Positions 55,525-64,000 of a DNA stretch of 64,000 bases are shown here, piece by piece. The notes beneath the pieces are model-generated. The model searched no databases, was not told the origin of the DNA, and saw only the letters and a list, made by a program, of their open reading frames with translations. The translations under genes were made by a program, and so were the position numbers. The stretch spans positions 310,001-374,000 of the forward strand of contig BCHX01000009.1 of NCBI GenBank assembly GCA_001599755.1, read 5' to 3'. Positions within the stretch are counted from its first letter, which is position 1. Every line of letters begins with the position of its first letter. This stretch comes from Gliomastix tumulicola. Lineage: Eukaryota; Ascomycota; Sordariomycetes; Hypocreales; Bionectriaceae.

Positions 55525-56339
55525 GAGGGATAGAGGCTCAGTGGCGAGGTCTCGAGGCGAACTGGCTGTGGTCTCCTCATATCACACCGGACAGCAGCAG
55601 GAAGAATGAAGAAAAATACACTCATCCACCATCGTCAGCGAGCTCTGATGCTTGATTGGCGAGGGAATTGGGGAAATGCGGGTGCTGGCCAGGCATCAAA
55701 GGACAGGGAACGGATCAGGGGAAGGGTGAAGAGGGAGCGAGCCGAGACCGATCGCCAACAAGAATTTGACCTTGAGAAATAAGGTCAAGGCCACCTGTAG
55801 CGCCCTCTCAACGTGAGTGCTGCATATGACCCTCTGCCACTGCAGTCATTACTCCAGATCCTTGTCATCCTCACCATTGCCGCACCAATTGCATCCACGG
55901 ATGTTGCGCCATACCCCAGATTGTTTCCCATCCATCCCTCTTTCGTCCAGGCAAGCATCACACTAAAACAGCCAGATTCAAGCCAGACCAGGGCACTGAC
56001 CTGAGCTAAATCGTCCAGTGTTGGGCGCGCCGTGCCATTTGCCTCCCTGCTCCAGCTCGCTACTCCGCATCCTACACGTTTTTACCCCTCTCACCCGCAC
56101 GCACGCACAGGCTAAAGGACTGGGAATCTGCCTGGGAGTGAGGGCTTCCCCGGTGCAATCCCCGGACTTCCCCGATTTTTTGGGGCGGATGAGCTGGTTC
56201 TGCTGTGCGGGTGAGCGGATAACGAGGCTTCAGGCATGCATGCATGCTTGCAATTGTGACCTGCGTTGCATTTTCCCCTTGGGAAGTCTTCAAGTCTCGG
56301 ATCTCGCTTTATTGTCTGCTTGATGAATTCCATTGCTAC
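55525..56339. other. Intergenic, no gene seen
   Basis: Promoter of the regulator and 3' end of the GH31 gene. A palindrome-like GCATGCATGC near 56236 was noted. I found no TCCGATGGGGG element here. Confidence 0.5.
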
Positions 56340-58425
56340 CTACTTGCGTGCCTGTCTAGTAAATACTGGCATGAGCTCCAAGGGGCATTCCACCTCGACT
56401 GTCTCGCCATTCCCAAACACGCGCGAGTGATCGTAGAAATCGACCCAGGTCTCTCCCTCCCCGAGATGAGGCAAATACACCGACCTGGTCTTGGCACCGG
56501 GATACAAAACTGGGCAGCAGAGATACGTGTCGCCGTACATGAACTGGTCAGACACACCCCACGCCTTCGTATCCGACGGGAACTCGTAGAAGACAGTCCT
56601 CATCACGGGAGAGCCATGTGCACTCGCCTCCTCCATGAGCCGTCGCGTGTACGGCCGCAGCTGCTCCCTGATAGACAGATACCTCTTGCAGATCTCGTAG
56701 ACCTCCGATCCGTACGACCAGACCTCGTTGTCGGCGCCGCTGCTGCTGCTGCTGCTGGACGCCGCCGCGCCACCCCCCCTCATCTTGGGCTCCCGGTCAC
56801 CGTGCAGGCGCATGACGGGGCAGAAGGCGCCCCATTGGAACCACCGGACGAAGAGCTCGCGGAATCCCCCGTCGCCCGGGTCGCCCCCGTGAAATCCCCC
56901 GATGTCCGTGGTCCACCAGGCCAGGCCGGCGATGCCCATGTTCAGACCCGCGGCCAGCTGGTTCCTCAGGCTGGGCCACGACGAGGCGATGTCTCCGCTC
57001 CAGACGAGGGCGCCGTACTTCTGGCTGCCGACCCAGGCGCAGCGGAGCAGGTTCACGATGGAGTCTGTGCCGAGCTCATGCTGCATGCCTTCGTAGAACG
57101 TCCGGGCGTACTCGCGAGGGTAGACGTTGCCGACCTTGAGCACGGGGCCGGCGTGATATCGATAGTTGTCGAAGTCGTAGACAGAGAACTCTGGCTCGGC
57201 CTGATCGAGCCAGAACGTCTTGATGCCGTGGGAGAAGTAGTTGGCTTTTGCCTTGTCCCAGAGATACTGTCTGGCCTCGGGGTGTGTAGCGTCGTAGTAG
57301 CATGTCTGCCCTTCGAAGTCGAAGTTTGTCCGGAGACCTCTCTCGGCTCGGACTAGGAGCCCTCGCTCCATCATTTCTTCGAAGTTCTCGGACCGATTGT
57401 CGACCGTAGGCCAGATGGATACCATCAGCTCGATTCCGAGAGCTTTCAATTCCTTGACCATCGCATCTGGAGGGAACAGATTGTCAGTTTCTCTCTATGG
57501 GGATCCTGGGGGATGGGATGCGATGCTTCTCACCAGGATCAGGCCAGAAGCGAGGGTCAAACTTCCACTCTCCCTGCATCGGCCAGTGGAAGAAATCGAT
57601 GACAATCACGTCGATAGGGAGTTGGCGTTGGCGATATTCGCGAGCGACTCGGAGCACCTCCTCTTGATTCTGATAGCGCAACTTGCACTGCCAGAACCCG
57701 AGACCATACTCCGGCATCATCGGCGGCCTCCCAGTCACTGCTGTGTATGACTGGATGATTTCGGCTGGAGCGTCGCCGACAACTACCCAATAGTCCAAAG
57801 AGGTCGTGGAATAGGACTCGAAGGTAGTAGTGTTCTTCCCAAAGACTGCTCGCCCGACAGACGGGTTGTTCCATAGAAAGCCATAGCCAAGAGAAGACAG
57901 AGCAAATGGCACGCTCGCTTGCGAGTTTCGATGAGCAAGTTCAATGTCAAGTCCCTTCAGATCCAAATGAGGCTGCTGATACTGGCCCATTCCAAAGATC
58001 TTCTCATTGGGATCCTGGCTTTCGAACCGAGCCGTCACGTGGTAGTCGCCACCGAGAAGAGGCTTGAACTCGCGGGCCTGGATCTCCAGGGCGCTGCATT
58101 GGGCATCCAGGAGGTCGCGGCGGTTCCGGGCGTACTCGTCCAGGATCACCGCCTCAGATTCGCTGTTGTAGAAGGTGAGCTTGCCTCTCTTCGACACGGT
58201 GGCTCTGATCTTGCCGTGGATGATCGTCGCCGGTCCATTCTCGTCGAGGATTATCTGTGGCTTCTCGCTAGCTGGCGGTGGTGTGGCGTCAAGCCCCTGG
58301 GCGTCGGAGTACGTAATGGGTGACTTGGAGGCGCGCACTCGAAGAGCATTCGCGCCCCACGGTTCTACCCAGACGACTTCGCTGTCGTAGCGAAACACGA
58401 GACGGTTTTCTTCAGCTCGTAGCAT
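56340..58425 (-). CDS. GH31 glycoside hydrolase (alpha-xylosidase / alpha-glucosidase type)
   Basis: Two exons with an intron at 57533-57467 encode 672 aa. The GH31 layout is complete: an N-terminal beta-sandwich, then IFGMGQYQQPHLDLKG, LGYGFLWNNPSVGR, MPEYGLGFWQCKLRYQ, the PIDVIVIDFFHWP strand, the catalytic nucleophile in FWLDQAEPE (Asp about 385), the acid/base in ALVWSGDIASSW (Asp about 456) and MRLHGDREP. The layout and LRYQNQEEV are closest to alpha-xylosidase (YicI-like) groups, but alpha-glucosidase is also possible. There is no signal peptide, so it is likely intracellular and acts on imported oligosaccharides. A Ser-rich insert (AAASSSSSSSGADNE) lies near residue 535. It is divergent from the MFS transporter with a 575-bp shared promoter. 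Confidence 0.92.
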
Positions 58426-58650
58426 GCTTTATGGTGTATAACCTTGACAGCAGGTGTAGCAGTATCTGAGGAGGGTGGGCAAAGTAGTCTTCCGTATTGG
58501 CTGTTCTAGCGGGTAAATTGCTACAAGTAAGAGATGCTTGATCTGGAGTTCCCCCGAGGCAAGTTATAAGGACTCTCCTGGCATTGAAACTGCTAGCAGC
58601 CGCCCTCCATGGTCTTGCACTGACCGGGACATCAGTCTTGGAAGTCAACA

Positions 58651-58717
58651 TTCCCGATGGCGGGCTTGGGCTCCGATGGGGGTGGAGGTTGACGACTTCG
58701 AGTCCTCCAAATCATGA
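58651..58717 (+). repeat. Shared promoter module, copy A
   Basis: By hand alignment about 80% identical to 61897-61961. It includes TGGCGGGCTTGG, TCCGATGGGGGTGGAGGT and an AGTC-TCCAAA block in the same order. Confidence 0.85.
58672..58682 (+). promoter_or_regulatory. TCCGATGGGGG element 1
   Basis: Copy in the GH31/MFS divergent promoter, plus orientation, 329 bp from the MFS start codon. Confidence 0.6.
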
Positions 58718-58751
58718 ACCCAGAAGAGCAAAGCCCGAGAGTGAATCCCCG

Positions 58752-58762
58752 CCCCCATCGGA
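58752..58762 (-). promoter_or_regulatory. TCCGATGGGGG element 2
   Basis: Inverted copy 80 bp from element 1 in the same divergent promoter. Confidence 0.6.
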
Positions 58763-58920
58763 CCTTTCCGGAAAACCTGGCGTCCCAGAGACTCATGATA
58801 TTCCGGGGATGACAGCGGATACATCACTGACCTCGTCGCTACATCAAAGGGCAGAGACGATCATGACCATAAAAGGCTGAGTTGCAATCAGTATTTTTCC
58901 TTCTTCTCCTCCCTCGATAT

Positions 58921-58936
58921 ATGTAGCATGCTACAT
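58921..58936. promoter_or_regulatory. Perfect 16-bp palindrome ATGTAGCATGCTACAT
   Basis: Lies 64 bp upstream of the MFS start codon. It could be a dimer binding site or a hairpin in the leader; no known factor is assigned. Confidence 0.5.
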
Positions 58937-59000
58937 GCTATAGGCTTCTCATCAAGGCTGAACCCCTGCGATTATCATAATACTTCACCCAAACGCCAAG

Positions 59001-60620
59001 ATGGCGCCTAAAGACGACCGCGAAGATATCCAAGTCGAATCTGCGAGACACGACCACGATGCTGACCATATTGAGAAAGATGTCGCCATGGCGAAGCAAG
59101 CCACAGAGCTTGAGCACGAGCTGGGCGTCTGGGATGCAATCCGCAAGTATCCCAAGGCCGTCATGTGGTCCGTCCTCGTGTCCACTGCTATCATCATGGA
59201 AGGATACGACATCGTCCTCATCCAGTCCTTCTTCGCCCAGCTGTCGTTCCGCCGTCACTACGGAGTCTATGTGCCAGAGACTGAGAAATACGAGATCACC
59301 GCGCCCTGGCAGAATGGACTCAGCAATGCTGTCACTTGCGGAACCATCATCGGCGCATTCGCAAACGGATACTTCACCCACAGATTCGGCTACCGGAGGG
59401 TGCTCCTGGCCTCTCTCGCGAGCATCTGCGGGTTCATCTTCATCTCCTTCTTCTCTCCCAACTTGCCGGTCCTCCTTGTTGGCCAGCTGCTCTGCGGTGT
59501 TCCCTGGGGCGTCTTCGCAACGATGGCTCCTGCCTATGCCTCCGAGGTCTGCCCCCTGGCTCTTCGAGGGTACATGACTGTGTATGTCAATCTCTGCTGG
59601 GCGCTCGGGCAGCTCATATCAGCTGGAGTCCAGTCTGGCGTGGCAGATATAACCACCCAGTGGTCTTATCGGATTCCCTTCGCTATCCAGTGGGCTTGGC
59701 CGATCCCGCTCTTCGTCATCTTGTGGTTCGCACCAGAGTCACCGTGGCACCACGTCCGAAATGGCAACTATGCCGAGGCAGAGAAGTCCCTGATACGACT
59801 GGGCTCCGCTAGGCAACGTGAACACGCTCGGCAGACGATCGCCATGATGGTTCACACCAACGAGACGGAGATGTCCATACACGAGGGAACTTCCTACATC
59901 GACTGTCTGCGCGGAATCGACCTTCGTCGGACTGAAATCGCCTGCATGGCCTTTGCAGCCCAGCCTTTCTGCGGCTCCTCGATGGGCGGCACTCCGACGT
60001 ACTTCTTCGTCCAGGCCGGTCTGCCCGAGTCCATATCATTCCGCATGTCCGTGGGTGGTCTCGGAATCGCGTCTGTGGGTACCATCATCGCTTGGTTCTT
60101 GATGAGCTGGGCGGGCCGCCGGACGCTCTACCTCTGGGGCCTCGGTCTCTTGACTGCGGTCCTCCTCGCCGTTGGCTTTGTCAGTGTCGGAGCCGGTGAT
60201 TCCGACGCAGGAAACTTCAGCCAGGCAGGCTTGATGCTGGCCTGGCTGGGCATCTACTACATGACCGTCGGCCCCATCTGCTACGCCGTCATCACCGAGG
60301 TGTCGTCCACGCGACTCCGGAACAAGACCGTCTGCATCGCACGCATCGCCTATTACATCGCCCAGATCATCTGCAACAGCGTCAACCCTTTCATGCTCAA
60401 CCCGACGGCCGGAAACTGGAAGGGCAAGACGGGGTTCTTCTGGGGCGGGTGCTCGTTTGTGTTCCTCATCTGGACTTACTTCCGCCTTCCTGAGACTAAG
60501 GACAAGACGTACGAGGAGATCGACATTTTGTTTGCTCGTCGTGTCGGGACGAGGCAGTTTGGCAAGTACAAGGTCGACGCGTATGCTGACTCAGAGGGCA
60601 AGATCTTCAGAGAAGGTTGA
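59001..60620 (+). CDS. MFS sugar transporter (alpha-glucoside:H+ symporter type)
   Basis: A single exon of 539 aa with about 12 hydrophobic segments. The sugar-porter signatures are present: GYFTHRFGYRRVLLASL after TM2-3 (a G-x3-D/H-R-x-G-RR-type loop), FAPESPWHHVRNG after TM6 (the PESPW form is typical of maltose/alpha-glucoside permeases), SWAGRRTLYLWG, and FRLPETKDKTYEEID after TM12 (PETKG-type). The N-terminal 50 aa are hydrophilic and acidic with His residues. Closest known function is uptake of maltose-like alpha-glucosides across the plasma membrane with protons. Together with the intracellular GH31 enzyme it makes an import-then-hydrolyse pair. Confidence 0.92.
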   Translation: MAPKDDREDIQVESARHDHDADHIEKDVAMAKQATELEHELGVWDAIRKYPKAVMWSVLVSTAIIMEGYDIVLIQSFFAQLSFRRHYGVYVPETEKYEITAPWQNGLSNAVTCGTIIGAFANGYFTHRFGYRRVLLASLASICGFIFISFFSPNLPVLLVGQLLCGVPWGVFATMAPAYASEVCPLALRGYMTVYVNLCWALGQLISAGVQSGVADITTQWSYRIPFAIQWAWPIPLFVILWFAPESPWHHVRNGNYAEAEKSLIRLGSARQREHARQTIAMMVHTNETEMSIHEGTSYIDCLRGIDLRRTEIACMAFAAQPFCGSSMGGTPTYFFVQAGLPESISFRMSVGGLGIASVGTIIAWFLMSWAGRRTLYLWGLGLLTAVLLAVGFVSVGAGDSDAGNFSQAGLMLAWLGIYYMTVGPICYAVITEVSSTRLRNKTVCIARIAYYIAQIICNSVNPFMLNPTAGNWKGKTGFFWGGCSFVFLIWTYFRLPETKDKTYEEIDILFARRVGTRQFGKYKVDAYADSEGKIFREG

Positions 60621-61061
60621 TAGCTATCTGTTTCGTCTAGTAGCGATGGGCTTTAGGCGTGTCTGTTGTAAGCAGGAGCCTCTTGTGTGCTACTTATCAG
60701 TTTTAGTTTCCGAATCAACATGGCTGGTTTATTGCTTGGGGACATAATTCCACAGTTCATGAAGAATGTGCAAAGACAAGTATCCAATGATTAAGCAACT
60801 TTCAGCACAGGTCTAGTACGTGTGCCGTGTGCCGATCCGGGGCTAGGCTAGAGTGCGGGGTATGTTAAGTGAGGTCATGCGGACTCAGGAGGAGGAGAAA
60901 GTAGTAGGGATCAGCATCCAGACCTCGGTTCCTCGCAAAGCTGTGCAATCGTCTCTTTCAACAAGCTTCACATTTCTCAAACTCTTCATATAATTTTCTG
61001 GTTCGAACAGGTTCTAAATCAAATTCGAAGCGCCATCTCACTCAAACGAATTGACCACAAA
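60621..61061. other. Intergenic, no gene seen
   Basis: Short spacer holding the 3' end of the MFS gene and the promoter of the small secreted protein gene. No TCCGATGGGGG element was found here. Confidence 0.55.
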
Positions 61062-61497
61062 ATGAAGCTCTCCATCCTCACTCCCCTCTTTGCCGCCACG
61101 CTGGCCCAGGCCCAGTTCAACGCCATGCTCGCCCTGCTGAAGACCTTCAAGCTGACAGCGCCGCTCGAATGCGCCATGCCCTGCATATTGGAGTCTGCGA
61201 ATAAGATCCCGTGGGACGAGGCCGGTCCGGCAAGCGCCATCTGCACCAACATCGACAAGATTGCGGAAGACACCAAGCCCTGTACCCAGAAGTGCAACTC
61301 TGATAAAGCCAATGGTAAGTGTCTCCTGGTGGGGGTGAATGACAGACGGAGGAACAGGCGCTCATCATGCTTCACATACAGATTTTGCCGTGGAATTGGC
61401 ACGGTGGGTGTGCAGTACTGGGCAAGCCACCAATACACCGGATGGAGCTCAGACAGTCGAAGAGGGCGGGAAAGAAGAGAATACCAGGGAGCTGTAG
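61062..61497 (+). CDS. Small secreted Cys-containing protein
   Basis: Two exons with an intron at 61315-61381 encode 122 aa. The signal peptide is MKLSILTPLFAATLAQAQ. The mature chain has Cys residues in LECAMPC, AICTN, KPCTQKC and, after splicing, RWVCST. The C-terminus is acidic and Gly/Glu-rich. The size, secretion and Cys layout resemble fungal effector-like or CFEM-like proteins, but the spacing fits no family firmly. It sits between the MFS gene and the clan GH-A hydrolase; whether it shares their regulation is unknown. Confidence 0.72.
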
Positions 61498-61896
61498 ATA
61501 CCTGACTTGTTTTGTCACTTGTTCTAGAGCCATGGGATTGCTAGGTATCATGAGTTCCGTGTTTTTAGCTGAATGGACGTGAAGAGTACTCGGGCCGCTA
61601 AGGCCCCTAGCCATCCAGACCTCTCAAAGTAATAGCATATGTCGCTAGATCTTGCAGGATCAACACTAGCTTCTCGACGAGTGCATCTATGTGATGATGC
61701 TAGAAATATCTGAAAGGGGCCACAACGGCAGGTTTGCGTATGGTTTGTTTCCGCGGATGAACCCTCCAAGCGATGCGGTACCGGAGCCACGATCTCTCGA
61801 GGTAAGTTGTAAAGAGTCCTGGATTTTAACTTGGCTGGTTAACCTTTTGCTTCGTCAGTCCTGTGTTGACTTGGACACTGGTCTCAGTATGCAAGA

Positions 61897-61961
61897 CTTC
61901 CGGTGGCGGGCTTGGAGTCCGATGGGGGTGGAGGTGACATCCCCAAGTCTCCAAAGCATAC
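61897..61961 (+). repeat. Shared promoter module, copy B
   Basis: Counterpart of 58651-58717, in the same orientation, about 360-425 bp upstream of the hydrolase start codon. Confidence 0.85.
61918..61928 (+). promoter_or_regulatory. TCCGATGGGGG element 3
   Basis: Exact copy inside module B. Confidence 0.6.
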
Positions 61962-62122
61962 TCTTGGAACCATCGATCCCCAGATCAAATACCGAGCACA
62001 TCAGATCACTCCTGTTTAGCCTACCGAACCCCAGTTGCCCCCGGTCCCCCGTCTCGGATTCCGAGTGGCAATGATGGATGGGTGGCTTCGGAAAAGTTGA
62101 CAATGCTGTGGTGCGTCCTTCT

Positions 62123-62133
62123 TCCGATGGGGG
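62123..62133 (+). promoter_or_regulatory. TCCGATGGGGG element 4
   Basis: Exact copy about 190 bp upstream of the hydrolase start codon. Confidence 0.6.
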
Positions 62134-62143
62134 ACAGTGTCTC

Positions 62144-62154
62144 TCCGATGGGGG
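62144..62154 (+). promoter_or_regulatory. TCCGATGGGGG element 5
   Basis: Exact copy, 21 bp after element 4, followed by one more G. Confidence 0.6.
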
Positions 62155-62320
62155 GATCCGGGGCCCCAGATTCTACGTTCGGACAGAGATCGGCATTGTC
62201 AAAGTTTATAAGAAGAGACTTCTTCGACGGGTCGATGTTGGCTTCGAAAAGAAACAGCTCGACAGAGCAATTCTGTTCCATTCTCATTCACTCCAAAGTA
62301 CCGCTCGACCAGTCGTCACC

Positions 62321-63881
62321 ATGAGAATTTCGACTCTATCTTTCCTCCCGCTGCTCCAGGCCGTTGTGGCATCAGCGGCAGTAGCTCGCCAGACCGTCAA
62401 CGGCGTTGCAACCGTGGACCTCACATCCCGTACGGGCGAGGCCAAGTTTCTCGGCTCTGGCTTCATCTACGGCTGGCCCGAAGGATGGCCAGGCTACGAC
62501 GGCAGCAGGCACATCCCCGACCACCTAGTCACGGACATCAAGTTCAACGCCTGTCGCGCCGGCGGCGCCCAGCTACCCAGTCCTTCTCTCGGATGGGCGG
62601 ACAAGGGCTACGAGAGCTACGCCGGCCGCTTCGAGTCCACGCTCAACAGCTACCGTGTCACGCGCAAGTATGGCGGTGACTTCATCCTTCTGCCACACGA
62701 TCTCTGGGGCAGCGATGGGGCCGGTGTCAGCCGGCTCCCTGGCGACAACGGTAACTGGACGGAGATGGAGATCTTCTACGATCAGCTGATTGGTGATCTC
62801 ATCGAGAATGACATGCTCGAGGGCCTGGTGTTTGACATTTGGAATGAGCCTGAACTTGACCTCTTCTGGGACCGTGAGTGGGATCAGTATCTTGACTACT
62901 ACGTCCGGGCACACAACATCGTGCGGTGAGTTTTTCATCTGCTTGGCTCCCCAAACAGCTTCCCTCCGACTGACACTGGACTTGCTTCAATCAATCTACG
63001 CAGCGAGAAACTTCCCGGTACTTTGATCAGCGGTTCATCGGGAGCTTACTCGCCCAACCTCGACCAAGACACCTGGCACACCTGGATGGCACGCATCGCT
63101 GAGGCGGGCGCGATCCCAGACATCTACTCCTGGCACCAGATCGGCAGCTGGGAGCGGGAACCCGACAGGACGGTCCCGGACTTCAACGCTATGCGCGAGC
63201 AGTACGGCCTGCCCGAGCGGCCCATCGACGTGAACGAGTACGCCTCGTCGGGCGAGCAGCACCCGGCGAACACGGCCTGGTTCCTCGGACAGCTAGAACG
63301 GCACAATATCCGTGGTCTGCGCGCGAACTGGGGCGGGGGTGCGGGCTTGCACGACTTCATGGGGGATCTCGTATTCTATGACGACGGCGGCGAGTATCAT
63401 CCCAACGGCGACTGGTACGTGTACAAGTACTACGCCGGCATGACGGGTGAGAGAGCCGCGACAACAGGCTCGAGCGACTATCTGTTCGATGCCTTTGCTA
63501 CCGTCTCCGATAACGCCGTCAAGATCATTGCTGGGACTCGGACGGTCGCTGCCGCCTACGAGCTGGAGATCAACGGCCTCTCCGCCCTAGGCCTCCCGAG
63601 CGACGGAACCATCAACGTGCGCACGCGGCAGTTCAACTGGGGCGGCAAGGCCTCGGACACGGGCGACAGCGTCGACCTCGGCGTTACCGAGTTTACCTAC
63701 ACTGGTGATACTGTAAGTGCCACGACTATCCTCAAGCTGCGTGCGCGCGCGCGGGGTTTCTGGGCCAATGGTAGGGCATGAACTGACTCGATGAACCGCG
63801 GCGATATAGCTTACGATTCCGTTCAACCCGGCTACCAACCAGACAGCCTACGCATTCGAATTCGCCGGGTCTCCGTCCTAG
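62321..63881 (+). CDS. Secreted clan GH-A glycoside hydrolase (GH39-like)
   Basis: Three exons with introns at 62926-63003 and 63713-63809 encode 461 aa. The signal peptide is MRISTLSFLPLLQAVVASAA. The TIM barrel shows the acid/base motif VFDIWNEPELDLFW (Glu about 176) and a likely nucleophile in PIDVNEYASSGE (Glu about 280). Other family-like blocks are KFLGSGFIYGWPEGW near the start and LRANWGGGAGLHDFMGDL. The C-terminal ~110 aa form a beta-rich domain that ends in AYAFEFAGSPS. This fits retaining beta-glycosidases of clan GH-A such as GH39, although the exact family and substrate cannot be read from the sequence. The start at 62321 is the one that opens the signal peptide; an upstream in-frame ATG at 62078 would bury it. 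Three TCCGATGGGGG elements lie upstream. Confidence 0.85.
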
Positions 63882-64000
63882 CTTTCCCGCCCAGGAATCT
63901 GTCTGGCTGGCGGCGGCGGCGGCTTTACTGCCAGGCCATGAATACAACGCGAGTTGTGGTCGTCGGTGTAAATCTGGACCTCCAACCATAGCTTCCTTAG
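63882..64000. other. Right edge, no gene
   Basis: Only 119 bp after the last stop codon; nothing identified. Confidence 0.5.

Larger units (their letters stand above)
58426..59000. promoter_or_regulatory. Divergent promoter of GH31 and MFS transporter genes
   Basis: A 575-bp region between the two start codons. It holds two TCCGATGGGGG elements in opposing orientation (58672-58682 and 58752-58762), the first within a longer module shared with the 62.3-kb hydrolase promoter. CreA-like SYGGRG sites include GTGGAG at 58682-58687 and CCGGGG at 58803-58808. A perfect 16-bp palindrome lies at 58921-58936, and TATAT sequence lies just before it. Confidence 0.75.
61498..62320. promoter_or_regulatory. 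Upstream region of the clan GH-A hydrolase with three TCCGATGGGGG elements
   Basis: The region contains one element within the shared module (61918-61928) and two more at 62123-62133 and 62144-62154, all in plus orientation. The last two are 21 bp apart start to start, about two helical turns. No gene is seen in it. Confidence 0.75.

Overview
The window reads as nuclear DNA of a filamentous ascomycete, most likely a Sordariomycete-like Pezizomycotina. The evidence is many short GT-AG introns (about 42-124 nt), mitochondrial presequences, a HET-domain gene with fungal kinases, AA9 lytic polysaccharide monooxygenases, a cutinase, small cysteine-rich secreted proteins, a mixed C2H2/Zn2Cys6 regulator, and one gene broken by CpA-to-TpA type mutations that resemble repeat-induced point mutation. 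I see no rRNA, convincing tRNA, CRISPR array or intact transposon. All gene models were built by hand from reading frames and splice sites, and each spliced length is a whole number of codons.

Region 1 (1-3.9 kb) has no supportable gene. Region 2 (3.9-12.7 kb) holds a tail-to-tail pair of divergent succinyl-CoA ligase-like alpha and beta subunits, an unknown basic protein whose promoter carries a 16-bp tandem repeat, an aspzincin (M35-like) metallopeptidase-like protein, a mitochondrial hot-dog hydratase/dehydratase and an AA9 LPMO. The ligase pair and the hydratase could together activate and hydrate a C4/C5 dicarboxylate such as itaconate or mesaconate; this is an inference. Region 3 (14.2-23 kb) is a self/non-self type locus: a HET-domain gene and two related fungal protein kinases transcribed away from each other.

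Region 4 (24.8-37.8 kb) is mainly secretory: a small Cys-rich protein, a DUF5722-like glycoside hydrolase with a C-terminal DUF5648-like module, an unknown secreted protein with an inverted copy of part of its own coding sequence upstream, a cutinase, a dead AA9 gene and an FAD monooxygenase. Region 5 (41.7-49.4 kb) has an F-box/ankyrin gene beside a degenerate, truncated tandem copy, and an LtrA-like membrane protein.

Region 6 (51.4-63.9 kb) has an AlaX-type alanyl-tRNA editing protein, a C2H2+Zn2Cys6 regulator, a GH31 alpha-xylosidase-like enzyme, a divergently transcribed alpha-glucoside-type MFS transporter, a small secreted protein and a clan GH-A hydrolase. The element TCCGATGGGGG occurs five times, only in the GH31/MFS divergent promoter and upstream of the clan GH-A hydrolase. 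A longer module of about 60 bp around it is shared between the two promoters. This suggests a small co-regulated sugar-use cluster whose controller may be the adjacent regulator.
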